Counted from the stretch's first letter, positions 36,617 to 46,160 are shown. The stretch is 64,000 bases of DNA from Hutsoniella sourekii ATCC 700629 (GCF_000518205.1 NZ_JADD01000013.1:1-64000); one strand, 5' to 3'. The notes: generated by a model from the letters alone, not told the origin. A program made the numbers and translations.

Positions 36617-37544
36617 TACAGAAGCGACAAAAAAAGATGTCATAATAGTTGGAGCAGGACCTGGAGGTATGACTGCTGCCTTATATGCATCAAGAGCTAA
36701 TTTAGAGACTTTAGTGATTGAGCAAGGGGCGCCAGGCGGAGAGTTGCTAAATACGTCGGAAGTTGAAAACTATCCGGGTTTTTCAGCGATATCGGGAACA
36801 GAATTAGCTATGAAGATGTACGATAGTTCAACGGCTTTTGGAGCTGAACATACTTACGGTAAGGTAGATCGCATTGAAGTCGATGGTTCTACCAAGTATG
36901 TCTATAGTGGCGACCAAGTCTATAGGGCACCGGTTGTTATTATCGCGACCGGTTCCTATAATCGAGAATTGAACGTTCCGGGTGAAAAGGAGTTAGCCGG
37001 TCGAGGGGTGTCCTACTGTGCGGTCTGCGACGGCTTCTTCTTCAAGGATAAACATCTAGTGGTCGTTGGGGGTGGCGACTCAGCGGTTGAGGAAGGTCAC
37101 TATTTGACTCAATTTGCTAGCCGGGTAACGATTATTCATCGCCGTGACCAACTACGGGCGCAAAAAATCTTACAAGACCGTGCTTTTGCCAATGATAAAA
37201 TTGATTTTGTTTGGGATAGTGTTGTCGAAGAAATTATGGGTAACGATCTAGTCGAAGCGGTCAGTATTCGCAATGTTAAAACCGGCCAAGAAAGTCTCTT
37301 GAAAACAGATGGTGTCTTTGTTTATGTCGGAGTTATTCCCAACAGCCAACTGGTTCAAGGTCTTGAAATTACGGATCCTGAAGGTTGGATCATAACAAAT
37401 GAGCAAATGGAAACAAGCATCCCAGGTTTATATGCCATCGGGGATGTTAGACAGAAATACTTACGCCAAGTGGCAACAGCAGTTGGTGATGGTAGTATTG
37501 CTGGACAAAAGGCTTATGAATATATTGAAAGTTTAAAGGATTAA
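36606..37544 (+). CDS. trxB: Thioredoxin-disulfide reductase
   Basis: FAD/NADPH enzyme that keeps thioredoxin reduced. FAD fold VIIVGAGPGGMTAALYASR (about residues 12-30), redox-active pair CAVC (Cys138, Cys141), NADPH fold VVVGGGDSAVEEGHYLTQFA with HRRDQLRA, and the C-terminal GLYAIGDVRQKYLRQVATAVGDGSIAG. Length of 312 fits the low-molecular-weight class. The ribosome site AAGGAGGA lies within gpsA. Last gene of the hprK operon, before a terminator. Confidence 0.96.
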   Translation: MTNNTEATKKDVIIVGAGPGGMTAALYASRANLETLVIEQGAPGGELLNTSEVENYPGFSAISGTELAMKMYDSSTAFGAEHTYGKVDRIEVDGSTKYVYSGDQVYRAPVVIIATGSYNRELNVPGEKELAGRGVSYCAVCDGFFFKDKHLVVVGGGDSAVEEGHYLTQFASRVTIIHRRDQLRAQKILQDRAFANDKIDFVWDSVVEEIMGNDLVEAVSIRNVKTGQESLLKTDGVFVYVGVIPNSQLVQGLEITDPEGWIITNEQMETSIPGLYAIGDVRQKYLRQVATAVGDGSIAGQKAYEYIESLKD

Positions 37545-37563
37545 GAATAAATAAGAGAAGAAG

Positions 37564-37592
37564 GAAGACAAGTTGATTTGTCTTCTTTTTTT
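37564..37592 (+). terminator. Rho-independent terminator after trxB
   Basis: GAAGACAA pairs with TTGTCTTC and is followed by a T tract. Confidence 0.88.
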
Positions 37593-37673
37593 ATTTTTCA
37601 TGTAAATGATTGAAGAGAGCGTCGTCTTTTATTATGATTTGTTCATTAAAAGAGTGCTAAAATTCTAATGAAA

Positions 37674-37682
37674 TGGTATAAT
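37674..37682 (+). promoter_or_regulatory. Extended -10 promoter of pgcA
   Basis: TGG-TATAAT about 30 bases upstream of the gene start. GAGTGCTAA at 37652-37660 equals one CIRCE half-site, but the other half is missing. Confidence 0.55.
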
Positions 37683-37713
37683 GAAAGCGCATAATAATTG
37701 AAAGGTGGCGTTA

Positions 37714-39435
37714 ATGATGACGTGGCAAGAAACCTATGAATTGTGGGTAAATAATGAACAACTTGATCCCCTACTCAAAGAGCAACTTCAAACTTTATCT
37801 GAAGCAGAAATTGAAGATGCATTTGGAGCTTCCTTGAGTTTTGGAACGGCAGGGATGCGTGGAACCCTTGGCACAGGAACCAATCGGATGAACATTTATA
37901 CCGTGCGTCAAGCAACAGAAGGATTGGCTCAATTGATCCTAGAAGCCGGTCCGCAAGCCAAGGAACAAGGCGTAGCAATTGCATATGACTCTAGACACTT
38001 CTCACCAGAGTTCGCTATGGAAGCGGCGCTAGTTCTCGGTAATCACGGAATTAAAAGTTATGTTTACGAAAGTTTAAGACCTACACCTGTGCTATCCTTC
38101 GCGGTTAGATACTTAAAGACTTATGCCGGAATTATGATCACAGCTTCCCATAATCCAGCGGCTTATAATGGTTATAAGGTTTATGGCAGTGATGGAGGGC
38201 AAATGCCACCAGAAGATGCTGATAATTTAACTAACTATGTGAAAGCAGTTAGCAATCCCCTTGAGGTCGCTATCGGAGATAAGACAGAACTACTAGGCTC
38301 TGGAACCATTGAAATTATTGGCGAGCGAGTGGATCAAGCCTATTTAGAGGAAATGAAAGCCGTAACGATTGATCCGCAAGTGATTCAAGAAATGGCAGAT
38401 GATGTAGAAATTGTCTTTAGCCCTCTACACGGAACGGGTCTTGAGATTGGACTCAAGGCATTGGACCAAGCAGGCTTCAAGAATATCCACGTTGTTGAAG
38501 AACAAAGAAAACCTGACGGTGATTTTCCAACGGTTGCTTCACCTAACCCTGAGTCTCCTGAAGCCTTCGAATTAGCTGAGAAATTAGGCCATCAAGTCGA
38601 AGCAGATATACTACTAGCAACGGACCCAGATGCTGACCGTCTGGGAGCGATGATTCGTAAGTCTGATGGTAGTTATCAATTACTAACTGGTAATCAGATC
38701 GCTTCATTGATGCTTGATTATATTTTGGCAGCCCGCAAAGCAAAAGATGACTTACCAGCAAATAGTGTGGCCGTGAAGTCAATCGTTTCAACCAATTTAG
38801 CGGATCAAATTTTAGCCAGCTATGACCTTGAAATGGTAGAAGTTCTCACCGGCTTTAAATTTATTGCCGAGAAGATCAAAGAATATGAAGAAACCGGTAA
38901 CCATACTTTCGTCATGGGATTTGAGGAAAGTTACGGCTACTTGGTCAAGCCATTTGTTCGTGATAAGGATGCCATTCAAGCTCTGGTTGTCTTATCTGAA
39001 TTAACGGCTTACCACAAGAAGGCCGGTCGCACATTAGGAGATGCCTTGGAAGCTATTTATGATCAGCACGGTTATTTCTATGAAAAAACAATCTCTGTTG
39101 ATTTCCCAGGCTTATCAGGTAAAGAAAAGATGGCTGAGATTATGGATTCTGTTCGTCAGTCACGCCCTCAAGAAATTGGAGGCATTGCGGTCGACTATAC
39201 CAATGACTATTTGAATAGTGTGACTTACGATAAAGAAGGTCAAGAATCTAAATTAACCTTACCAGTATCTGATGCACTCAAACTCTTCTTAGAAGACGGC
39301 AGTTGGGTTGCCTTCCGACCAAGTGGAACGGAACCTAAGATTAAGCTTTATCTAGGAACCCAAGCTGAAGACAAGCAAGCTGCCTTAGATAAGGCTGAAA
39401 AGATTGAAGCGAGTATTCGAGCCCTCACTGCTTAA
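37714..39435 (+). CDS. pgcA: Phosphoglucomutase (alpha-D-phosphohexomutase family)
   Basis: Interconverts glucose-6-phosphate and glucose-1-phosphate, feeding UDP-glucose for polymers and glycolipids. FGTAGMRG near the N-terminus, catalytic phosphoserine loop TASHNPAAYNGYKVYG, metal-binding DPDADRLG, sugar-binding GFEESYGY, and C-terminal phosphate-binding FRPSGTEPKIKLYL. About 573 residues matches the Firmicute PgcA. Among ATG 37714, ATG 37717 and GTG 37705, AAAGGTGG (37701-37708) favours the ATGs. Monocistronic. Confidence 0.93.
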   Translation: MMTWQETYELWVNNEQLDPLLKEQLQTLSEAEIEDAFGASLSFGTAGMRGTLGTGTNRMNIYTVRQATEGLAQLILEAGPQAKEQGVAIAYDSRHFSPEFAMEAALVLGNHGIKSYVYESLRPTPVLSFAVRYLKTYAGIMITASHNPAAYNGYKVYGSDGGQMPPEDADNLTNYVKAVSNPLEVAIGDKTELLGSGTIEIIGERVDQAYLEEMKAVTIDPQVIQEMADDVEIVFSPLHGTGLEIGLKALDQAGFKNIHVVEEQRKPDGDFPTVASPNPESPEAFELAEKLGHQVEADILLATDPDADRLGAMIRKSDGSYQLLTGNQIASLMLDYILAARKAKDDLPANSVAVKSIVSTNLADQILASYDLEMVEVLTGFKFIAEKIKEYEETGNHTFVMGFEESYGYLVKPFVRDKDAIQALVVLSELTAYHKKAGRTLGDALEAIYDQHGYFYEKTISVDFPGLSGKEKMAEIMDSVRQSRPQEIGGIAVDYTNDYLNSVTYDKEGQESKLTLPVSDALKLFLEDGSWVAFRPSGTEPKIKLYLGTQAEDKQAALDKAEKIEASIRALTA

Positions 39436-39440
39436 TTAAT

Positions 39441-39465
39441 GAGCCCCCTTTTGGGGGCTTTTTTT
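39441..39465 (+). terminator. Rho-independent terminator after pgcA
   Basis: AGCCCCC pairs with GGGGGCT around a 4-base loop, followed by six T. Confidence 0.92.
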
Positions 39466-39500
39466 GCTAAGGGGGAGTCAACGACTTTAAACTTAAAATA

Positions 39501-39509
39501 TGATATAAT
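39501..39509 (+). promoter_or_regulatory. Extended -10 promoter of rapZ-yvcK-whiA
   Basis: TGA-TATAAT 32 bases before the rapZ start; no clear -35. Confidence 0.5.
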
Positions 39510-39541
39510 GAACAATACTAAAACGGTAAGGAGCGATTGCA

Positions 39542-40429
39542 ATGACCGACACCTTAGAATTAGTCATTATTACAGGCATGAGCGGTGCGGGTAAGACTGT
39601 AGCGGTGCAAAGTTTTGAAGATTTGGGCTACTATTGTATTGATAATATGCCACCTAACTTATTGCCTAATTTCTGGGAATTGATGAAGGAAAATGGCAAA
39701 ATCACAAAGATTGCTCTCGTTATTGATTTGCGGACGCGGGAATTTTTTAGTGAATTAAATAATGTCATTCAACAAATGGATAATACACAGTTTATTACGA
39801 CGCGAATTCTCTTCTTGGATGCTAGCGACCAAGCTCTAGTGTCGCGTTATAAAGAGACTAGACGTGGGCACCCTCTAGCTCATGAAGACCGTCCTTTCGA
39901 GGGCATTCAAAAAGAAAGAAGGTTGCTTGAAGACATTCGGACCAGAGCGCAGATGGTTATTGACACGAGTGATTTGACGCCTAGACAATTAAGAGAAGAG
40001 ATTATCTCTACCTTCGCAACAGCTGATTACACAGGGTTTGTTGTTAATGTGGTATCTTTTGGTTTTAAATATGGGGCACCAATGGACGCTGATGTTATGA
40101 TGGATGTTCGTTTTCTACCGAATCCGCACTACATCGATGAATTGCGCCCACAAACCGGAATGGATCAACCCGTCTATGACTATGTGATGAAACAACCTGA
40201 AACTCAGACCTTCTATTATAAGTTTATGGATTTAATTGAGTTCTGCCTACCTGGTTATAAACGTGAAGGTAAATCGAGTGTGACAATTGCTATTGGATGT
40301 ACGGGAGGAAGACATCGGTCCGTCTCCTTGGCAAGACGCATTGCTCAACACTTAGAAAATGATGACTATGTTGTGAATCTGACTCACCGTGACGCTGGCA
40401 AAGTAAAGGAATCGGTGAATCGATCATGA
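39542..40429 (+). CDS. rapZ: RNase adapter / nucleotide-binding protein RapZ (YvcJ)
   Basis: P-loop protein; Walker A GMSGAGKT at residues 12-19 and Walker B-like LFLDASD. The C-terminal domain shows [27 protein letters not shown] and the conserved [10 protein letters not shown]. Length of 295 is standard. In Proteobacteria RapZ controls GlmS via small RNAs; in Bacillus the protein (YvcJ) affects competence and the role is less clear. It overlaps yvcK by four bases in the invariant Firmicute block rapZ-yvcK-whiA. Confidence 0.95.
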   Translation: MTDTLELVIITGMSGAGKTVAVQSFEDLGYYCIDNMPPNLLPNFWELMKENGKITKIALVIDLRTREFFSELNNVIQQMDNTQFITTRILFLDASDQALVSRYKETRRGHPLAHEDRPFEGIQKERRLLEDIRTRAQMVIDTSDLTPRQLREEIISTFATADYTGFVVNVVSFGFKYGAPMDADVMMDVRFLPNPHYIDELRPQTGMDQPVYDYVMKQPETQTFYYKFMDLIEFCLPGYKREGKSSVTIAIGCTGGRHRSVSLARRIAQHLENDDYVVNLTHRDAGKVKESVNRS

Positions 40430-41445
40430 TGGAAAACAAATTTCGTAACAATGTAGCGGTTATTGGTGGTGGAACGGGTCTTCCAGTTATTTTGCGTGGC
40501 TTGAAAGACTTGGAAGCCAATATTTCTGCTATTGTTACCGTCGCTGACGATGGGGGGTCGAGTGGAGCCATTCGTGATTACGTCAACGTGGTTCCCCCTG
40601 GTGATATTCGTAACTGTATGATGGCTTTAGCGGATGTTGAACCTCAATTGAGTGATCTTTTCCAGTATCGATTTGATAGTGAGGATGCCTTTCTAGCAGG
40701 GCACGCGATTGGCAATTTACTAATAGCTGCTCTCAAAGAAATGAACGGGTCGTTAGAAGAAGCGATTAATATTTTATCGCGGTGGATGCGAGTTAAAGGG
40801 CAAATCCTACCAGCTGCTCCTGATGCACTAGTCTTGCATGCCGAATTTGAAGATGGAACAACAGCTGTAGGGGAGTCTAAGATTGCTCAACACCGTAAGA
40901 AGATATCACGTGTCTATCTCACTAATCAAGAAGGTCAACCGGCTACTCATGCCTCGCCACGTGTGGTAGAAGCGATTATGGATGCGGATTTGATTGTTTT
41001 GGGGCCGGGCTCTCTATATACTAGTATTTTGCCTAATTTGATGATTCAAGAGATTGGCGATGCTATGAAGCAAACAGAAGCTGAAGTGGTCTATGTGTGT
41101 AATATTATGACCCAGCTAGGCGAAACGGAAAACTTCACTGACGCCGATCATGTCCGTGTCCTTCATGAACACCTAGGTGATCATATTGTTGATACGGTTC
41201 TAGTAAATATCACGCCAGTACCAGAAGATTATATCCGAAATCAGCCGAATGAAGAATATTTGTTACAAGTGCGCCATGATTTCCAAGCCTTACGCGCGGA
41301 AGGTTGCCGGGTTATTTCTAGTGAGTTTTTGAGTATGAAGGAAGGTGGCGCTTACCACGACACAAAAAAAGTAGTGGAAGAGCTAGGTTATATCTTGGAT
41401 ACGATAAAACTTAATTCAAAAAATCACGCTCGTCAATCGAGCTGA
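40426..41445 (+). CDS. yvcK: Gluconeogenesis factor YvcK (CofD-like fold)
   Basis: UDP-sugar-binding protein needed for growth on gluconeogenic carbon and for cell shape in Bacillus. N-terminal [16 protein letters not shown], then [40 protein letters not shown], and [16 protein letters not shown]. Length of 339 is slightly above the usual 317-325 because of a polar C-terminal tail. ATG 40426 overlaps the rapZ stop; ATG 40429 is an alternative. A short gap leads to whiA. Confidence 0.95.
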   Translation: MMENKFRNNVAVIGGGTGLPVILRGLKDLEANISAIVTVADDGGSSGAIRDYVNVVPPGDIRNCMMALADVEPQLSDLFQYRFDSEDAFLAGHAIGNLLIAALKEMNGSLEEAINILSRWMRVKGQILPAAPDALVLHAEFEDGTTAVGESKIAQHRKKISRVYLTNQEGQPATHASPRVVEAIMDADLIVLGPGSLYTSILPNLMIQEIGDAMKQTEAEVVYVCNIMTQLGETENFTDADHVRVLHEHLGDHIVDTVLVNITPVPEDYIRNQPNEEYLLQVRHDFQALRAEGCRVISSEFLSMKEGGAYHDTKKVVEELGYILDTIKLNSKNHARQSS

Positions 41446-41463
41446 AAGGGGTCTTGATTTATT

Positions 41464-42384
41464 GTGACCTTTGCCTCGGAAGTAAAAAAAGAGTGTACCC
41501 TCCTAGAGGTACACCGAGAACACGCTAAAGCTGAACTAACAGCTCTGATTCGAATGAACGGAGCTGTTAGTATTTATAATCAGCAATTTATCCTAAATGT
41601 ACAAACTGAAAATGCTGCTATCGCGCGTCGGATTTATAGTTTATTGAAGACCTTCTACCAGACTGAAGGCGAATTGATTGTTAGACGCAAGATGAAGCTC
41701 AAGAAAAATAACGTTTATATTGTTCGGTGTCGCTACGGTGTAAAAAACATTTTAGCTGACTTAAAGATTTTTAATGGCTTAGCTATTGATACGGCCATTG
41801 AAGATGATATTTTGAATGATGATTCTTTGACCCGGTCCTACTTGCGGGGGGCCTTTTTGGCCGGTGGCTCGGTCAATGATCCTGGCTCTAATAATTATCA
41901 TTTGGAGATCTATTCAAATTATGAAAATCATAATGATGCTATCTGTTATCTGATGAATAAATTTAACCTAAATGCTAAGACGGTCCAACGGCGCAATGGT
42001 TATATCACCTACCTAAAAGAAGCAGAAAAGATTTCTGATTTTCTAGCCTTAATCGGAGCGGATGCAGCCGTCTTAAAATTCGAAGATATAAGAATTCTTA
42101 GAGATGTCAGGAATTCTGTAAACCGTCTTGTTAATTGTGAAAATGCCAATATGAACAAGACGATTACCGCTTCGCAAAAGCAAATTCAGGCGATTCGTCT
42201 TTTGGATGAGCAGGTAGGCTTGTCTAGCCTACCTGAAAAGCTTGAGTTAATGGCGCGTTTTCGCCTGGAAAATCCGGATATGAGCTTAAAGGAGCTCGGG
42301 GAATTAGTTCCTGGAGGGCCTATTTCCAAATCTGGCGTCAATCATCGTTTGCGCAAGCTAATTGAATTAGCAGATAATTTATAA
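41464..42384 (+). CDS. whiA: DNA-binding protein WhiA
   Basis: A LAGLIDADG-derived N-terminal domain joined to a C-terminal helix-turn-helix; affects cell division and chromosome segregation in Bacilli. The start is GTG giving [12 protein letters not shown], the conserved family start. Further marks: [26 protein letters not shown], and the HTH region [27 protein letters not shown]. Length of 306 is normal. The AAAGGGG site is about 12 bases upstream, slightly long. It ends the rapZ operon; the downstream ssb has its own motif-bearing promoter. Confidence 0.95.
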   Translation: MTFASEVKKECTLLEVHREHAKAELTALIRMNGAVSIYNQQFILNVQTENAAIARRIYSLLKTFYQTEGELIVRRKMKLKKNNVYIVRCRYGVKNILADLKIFNGLAIDTAIEDDILNDDSLTRSYLRGAFLAGGSVNDPGSNNYHLEIYSNYENHNDAICYLMNKFNLNAKTVQRRNGYITYLKEAEKISDFLALIGADAAVLKFEDIRILRDVRNSVNRLVNCENANMNKTITASQKQIQAIRLLDEQVGLSSLPEKLELMARFRLENPDMSLKELGELVPGGPISKSGVNHRLRKLIELADNL

Positions 42385-42401
42385 TAAATCCAAGCAAAAA
42401 A

Positions 42402-42437
42402 ATGCAAATCCGCAAAAAATGTGTATTTATATAATAG
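42402..42437 (+). promoter_or_regulatory. Putative competence promoter motif upstream of ssb (shared with comFA)
   Basis: 36-nt match (28/36, no gaps) to 9903-9938; the core ATGTGTATTTATATAATAG (42419-42437) differs from that before comFA in one base. It lies 27 bases before the ssb ATG. No -35 hexamer precedes at normal spacing. Confidence 0.6.
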
Positions 42438-42464
42438 ACCCACTGATTTAAAGGAGGATTTATT

Positions 42465-42887
42465 ATGAATAATGTTGTTTTGTGCGGTCGCATTGTCAGA
42501 GAAGTGGAGCTCAAATCGGTTGGGACGGGCCAAGCCAGAGTCATTAATAACACCTTAGCGATTGACCGACCTTATGTTGATCGCAATGGTGAAAAACTAA
42601 CTGACTTTATTCCATTTGTTATCTGGAACCGTCAAGCTGATTTTATGAAGGAACGGTGTCAAAAGGGAGATTTGATTGTCATATCAGGTTTGATGCAGAG
42701 TCGCTCTTATGAGAATCAACAAGGGCAAAAGGTATATGTTGTCGAATGTTTGGTTGATCAAGTCTCCTGCCCTTCTAATCGAAGAGCCAGTGGGACAGGC
42801 GAATTTCAAGATAAGAAAGCGGAAGACTTACCTGATTCCAGCCAAATGCAAGAAGATATTGATGCTGTAATGGAAACGATGAAATAA
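42465..42887 (+). CDS. ssbB: Single-stranded DNA-binding protein, competence-type (SsbB-like)
   Basis: OB-fold domain (residues 1-105) with MNNVVLCGRIVREVELK, FIPFVIWNRQADFMKERCQKGDLIVISGLMQSRSYE and VYVVECLVDQV. At 140 residues it is shorter than the housekeeping SSB of Bacilli, which lies between rpsF and rpsR. It also lacks the acidic DDDLPF-type C-terminal tip: the end is DAVMETMK. This matches SsbB/YwpH paralogues that protect incoming DNA during transformation. AAAGGAGG ribosome site. Monocistronic, with the shared comFA-like promoter motif. The symbol is by these features. Confidence 0.8.
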   Translation: MNNVVLCGRIVREVELKSVGTGQARVINNTLAIDRPYVDRNGEKLTDFIPFVIWNRQADFMKERCQKGDLIVISGLMQSRSYENQQGQKVYVVECLVDQVSCPSNRRASGTGEFQDKKAEDLPDSSQMQEDIDAVMETMK

Positions 42888-42895
42888 TTAATAGG

Positions 42896-42938
42896 ACTAG
42901 CTAATTCTTGACCTAATGGAGGAATTAGCTAGTTTTTG
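42896..42938 (+). terminator. Rho-independent terminator after ssb
   Basis: ACTAGCTAATTC pairs with GAATTAGCTAGT and is followed by TTTTGATTTTTTT. Confidence 0.9.
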
Positions 42939-43042
42939 ATTTTTTTGTAAGGAAATGGTTGAGGGAACTTGAAATATTTATTAAACTTTTTCCTTCTTGG
43001 GCATTATTTATTTATTCAGGTTATAATGAAATGGGAACTTAT

Positions 43043-43071
43043 TTCTTAACAGGGGTCACCAATGATATAAT
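43043..43071 (+). promoter_or_regulatory. Promoter of the two-component operon
   Basis: TTCTTA, 17 bases, TATAAT with extended TGA, 28 bases before the regulator ATG. This implies the long upstream reading frame before 43100 is not translated. Confidence 0.55.
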
Positions 43072-43099
43072 GGGTGAGAGATTAATAGGAGGGTTCAGA

Positions 43100-43819
43100 A
43101 TGAATATATTAATGATTGAAGATAATGAATCTGTCAGTGAAATGATGTCAATGTTCTTTGAAAATGAGGACTACCAAGCAACCTTTATCCATGATGGAGC
43201 TGAAGGCTATGATGTTTACCAAGCGGATCCAGGTAAATGGGATATTGTTATTTTGGATTTGAATTTACCATCGATGGATGGCATGCAGGTCTGCCGCAAA
43301 ATTCGCGAGCATGGTGAACAAACGCCTATCATTATGCTAACAGCGCGTGATTCTGAAAGTGATCAAGTTCTAGGGTTAGAGATGGGCGCTGACGACTATG
43401 TAACCAAGCCATTTAGTCCGATTACCTTATTGGCTAGAATTAAGGCCCTTTATCGCCGTGCTCATGTTAATCCAACTGAGACTAGTCAGTCGGATTCAGT
43501 GTCTGACTTTGATGTTGAAACTAATGTTATCCAGATCAACACCAGCACCCGAGAGGCTTACTACAACGGGAAAGAAATTGAAAATTTGACCCCCAAAGAG
43601 TTTGACTTGTTGGTCATGTTTGCTTCAAACCCTAAGCGAGTATTTAGCCGCGATGATTTATTGACTAGCTTGTGGGAAGATCCCTTCTATGGTGATGAGC
43701 GAACAGTGGATGCGCACATTAAGAAGCTCCGTCAAAAAATAGAAACGGTGGGTAGTCAAGTAATTCAGACAGTCTGGGGGATTGGATATAAGTACGAAGA
43801 ACTTGGTGATCAAGAATGA
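43100..43819 (+). CDS. OmpR-family response regulator
   Basis: Receiver domain (residues 1-118: ILMIEDNESV, phospho-Asp in IVILDLNLPSMDG, LTARD, TKPFSP) and winged-helix domain (about 140-236: LTPKEFDLLVMFASNPKRVFSRDDLL, TVDAHIKKLRQKIE, WGIGYKYE). ATG 43100 after TAGGAGGG gives 239 residues; the frame extends upstream to 42959 but that part lies across the promoter. It overlaps the kinase by four bases. The stimulus is unknown; the operon also encodes a flavodoxin-fold reductase, which hints at redox or quinone stress (inference). Confidence 0.9.
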   Translation: MNILMIEDNESVSEMMSMFFENEDYQATFIHDGAEGYDVYQADPGKWDIVILDLNLPSMDGMQVCRKIREHGEQTPIIMLTARDSESDQVLGLEMGADDYVTKPFSPITLLARIKALYRRAHVNPTETSQSDSVSDFDVETNVIQINTSTREAYYNGKEIENLTPKEFDLLVMFASNPKRVFSRDDLLTSLWEDPFYGDERTVDAHIKKLRQKIETVGSQVIQTVWGIGYKYEELGDQE

Positions 43820-45234
43820 AATTCCTCTGGCAACAATTGCTAGGATTCTTTGTAGTTATTATTGTGATTTTGGCCTTTCTTTCTAGCCGAATCGAGAATT
43901 ATATGGTAAAACAAATTGAAAATACCCGGGAAGAACAGTTATTAAATTATGGCCGTAATATTGTAAATAATAATTTTTCAAGAACAGACCTGATCCGTGC
44001 CTCTCAATTGTTGGCCAGTGAAGAAATCATCATCCAGGTTTATTTAGAGGATGGTCGAACAATCTACCCCCTCTACGATCCAGATTATGATGCGCCTTTG
44101 AGTCAAGAAGAGTTGGCTATTCTAAACTCAGGTCAACAGTTGGGCTTTAGACGAACAGATCGTCGAAGTGTCAATGGCGAATTAAAGTCTTATTTAACTG
44201 TCTATTTGCCACATTCAAATGTAGGGGAATTTCCGAGTGGATTTATCAGTTTGGCGGCCCCTCTAAGTGGTTTGGAGGAGCAATTAAGTGCTGTTAGAGA
44301 AAATATTTTGGTATCCTTTATTATTTCTAGCTTGATCGGTCTAGCTATTAGTTTAATGACGGCTCTCTATCAAAATCGGAAGATTTCTAGACTTCAAGTA
44401 GCTACCAAGAAGATTGCTTCTGGTAACTATGCAGTTAATTTGGACACGACAGGAACTGATGAATTTGGCGATTTGGCGCGGGACTTTGAAGTGATGGCTC
44501 AATCACTAGCAGCCTCACAGGAAGAGATTAAACGACAAGAAGAATTGCGCAGTCAATTCATGATGGATGTGGCTCATGAAATGCGAACGCCACTAACAAC
44601 CATGGCTGGCTTGATTGAAGGCTTACAATATAATATGATTCCTGAAAAGCAAAGAGGTCGAAGTCTTGAATTGATTAGTAAAGAAACCAAGCGTTTAACG
44701 CGCTTAGTGAATGAGAATTTGGATTACGAAAAGATTCGTAGCCATCAATTTACGCTAACTAAACGGTTAATTGATGGTCAACAGCTCTTTAAGCAAGTTC
44801 AAGAGCAAATGAATGTCAAAGCCAAAGAAAATAATAACCAGGTCACAATCGAAGCGCCTGAGGGGTTAACCTTTTGGGCGGATTATGATCGCTTGGTTCA
44901 AATTATTATTAATTTAGTAACCAATGCCATTCAATTTTCAAAAGATTCTGAGATTCTTCTCAAGGGACAGATGTTAGCCAAGGAAAGTCAGATCCAAGTG
45001 ATAGATCAAGGCATTGGGATGGATCCCGAGGATCTGGATCGAATCTGGGAGCGATTTTACAAAGTGGATGAGTCACGTAAAAACACCAAGTTTGGCGAGT
45101 CTGGGATTGGTCTTTCCTTGGTTCGTTCCTTGGTTGAAGCTCATGGTGGCCACATCAGTGTTACCAGCCAAAAAGGAAAAGGCTCAACTTTTACGGTTCG
45201 TCTGCCACTTAGAAAGGAGAGTGATGAAACGTGA
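43816..45234 (+). CDS. Sensor histidine kinase
   Basis: Two membrane segments (about residues 6-24 and 163-182) enclose an extracellular domain of about 135 residues. HAMP follows (about 185-235), then HisKA with MDVAHEMRTPLTTMAGLIEGL and a complete ATPase domain (NLVTNAIQFS, DQGIGMDPEDLDRIWERFYKVDES, GESGIGLSLV). Length of 472. Coupled to the regulator before it and to the reductase gene after it, both by four-base overlaps. No family name can be given with confidence. Confidence 0.9.
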   Translation: MKFLWQQLLGFFVVIIVILAFLSSRIENYMVKQIENTREEQLLNYGRNIVNNNFSRTDLIRASQLLASEEIIIQVYLEDGRTIYPLYDPDYDAPLSQEELAILNSGQQLGFRRTDRRSVNGELKSYLTVYLPHSNVGEFPSGFISLAAPLSGLEEQLSAVRENILVSFIISSLIGLAISLMTALYQNRKISRLQVATKKIASGNYAVNLDTTGTDEFGDLARDFEVMAQSLAASQEEIKRQEELRSQFMMDVAHEMRTPLTTMAGLIEGLQYNMIPEKQRGRSLELISKETKRLTRLVNENLDYEKIRSHQFTLTKRLIDGQQLFKQVQEQMNVKAKENNNQVTIEAPEGLTFWADYDRLVQIIINLVTNAIQFSKDSEILLKGQMLAKESQIQVIDQGIGMDPEDLDRIWERFYKVDESRKNTKFGESGIGLSLVRSLVEAHGGHISVTSQKGKGSTFTVRLPLRKESDET

Positions 45235-45932
45235 TTACACGGGTTTATTTAGCTCATCCTCAAGTGGAGGATTCGGGGAGCCAGCAATTTCTGATTCAAT
45301 CTGGCCAAGCACTGACAAAAACTCACTATAAATACTTAATGCAAGAAGTAGATAGGCAGGGGAATTTTGACCGTGAAAAAGAAATTGAAGATCTGTTAGC
45401 TACTGATCGAATTATCTTCCAATTTCCTCTCTACTGGTACCAGGCTCCGGCTATATTGAAGCAGTGGCTTGACCAGGTGTTGGATACGGACTTTAAATTA
45501 GATGATTTATACCAAGATTTAGCAGGTAAAGAATTAGGATTAGTTATCAATATGGGGGTGAAAGCTCAAGCCTTCCAACCGACGGGTCGAGAAGGGCGTG
45601 TGATTAGTGATCTCTTGAGCCCTTATGAGACTTTAGCGCGTCATTTCCAGATGACCTATTTAGAGCCTTTTTTAATTCATCAGTATGATCGTCTGACTGA
45701 TGAAGAGCAATACCGATTGTTGGCTGAATATGTTTGCTATTTGGAGACTGGTTCTTTCTCGAGTTTTCGCCAGTTTCAGCACTACATGATAGATAAGGTT
45801 CAAAATTTAACACAAGAAGATCTGACTTTAGAGATAACCGATCAGATCTTTTTGGATCTAATGTTGGAACAAATGGATCAGCAAGCTGAGGAAGTAGATT
45901 CGCTTTATGAAATGAATGATTGGAGAAGATGA
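45231..45932 (+). CDS. Flavodoxin-fold NAD(P)H oxidoreductase (KefF/MdaB-like)
   Basis: Flavodoxin_2-type FMN/FAD reductase, typically acting on quinones or electrophiles. Visible: the N-terminal strand with YLAHP, the central FQFPLYWYQAPAILKQWLDQVLD, which is the best family mark, and GKELGLVINMG. A C-terminal helical extension brings it to 233 residues, above the usual 190-200. The start is GTG 45231, overlapping the kinase stop; AGAAAGGAG lies about nine bases upstream. Cotranscription with a sensor pair suggests the reductase is part of the response. Confidence 0.82.
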   Translation: MITRVYLAHPQVEDSGSQQFLIQSGQALTKTHYKYLMQEVDRQGNFDREKEIEDLLATDRIIFQFPLYWYQAPAILKQWLDQVLDTDFKLDDLYQDLAGKELGLVINMGVKAQAFQPTGREGRVISDLLSPYETLARHFQMTYLEPFLIHQYDRLTDEEQYRLLAEYVCYLETGSFSSFRQFQHYMIDKVQNLTQEDLTLEITDQIFLDLMLEQMDQQAEEVDSLYEMNDWRR

Positions 45933-46102
45933 TGGCAGCACCTAGTCTGGAAAAGATAATGAAGCAAGCCAAGAATTATCCCACTAAAGCCTTATTGTAT
46001 GTCTTAGGGCAAGTCGATCTTGAACAAAAGAAACGCTTGCAACAGCAAAGGCAACAATTAGATGGACAGTCCTGGAGTCGTAAAGAATGGGACCATCAAT
46101 AA
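45929..46102 (+). CDS. Small ORF at the end of the two-component operon (57 aa)
   Basis: About 57 codons overlapping the end of the reductase gene by four bases (ATG 45929; ATG 45932 also possible) after GGAGAAG, and ending just before a strong terminator. The product is polar and basic, with a predicted helix rich in Gln/Lys (QKKRLQQQRQQLDG) and no membrane segment. I recognise no family. Position, overlap coupling and ordinary codon use support a real gene; the short length keeps it uncertain. Confidence 0.5.
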   Translation: MMAAPSLEKIMKQAKNYPTKALLYVLGQVDLEQKKRLQQQRQQLDGQSWSRKEWDHQ

Positions 46103-46115
46103 ATAGACTAAATAA

Positions 46116-46160
46116 GCGCGCAAGCAAAGATGAAGATTGAATCTTTGCTTGCGCGCTTTT
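46116..46160 (+). terminator. Strong terminator hairpin between the two-component operon and tyrS
   Basis: A 16-bp perfect stem (46116-46131 with 46141-46156) and TTTT. It sits between convergent units and may end both; the minus-strand T tract is poor. Confidence 0.85.

Noticed and set aside
37652-37660. GAGTGCTAA resembling a CIRCE heat-shock operator upstream of pgcA
   Set aside because: Only one half-site is present; the required TTAGCACTC nine bases upstream is absent.
42959-43099. N-terminal extension of the response regulator
   Set aside because: It lacks a ribosome site, crosses the promoter and terminator region, and precedes a normal receiver-domain start at 43100.
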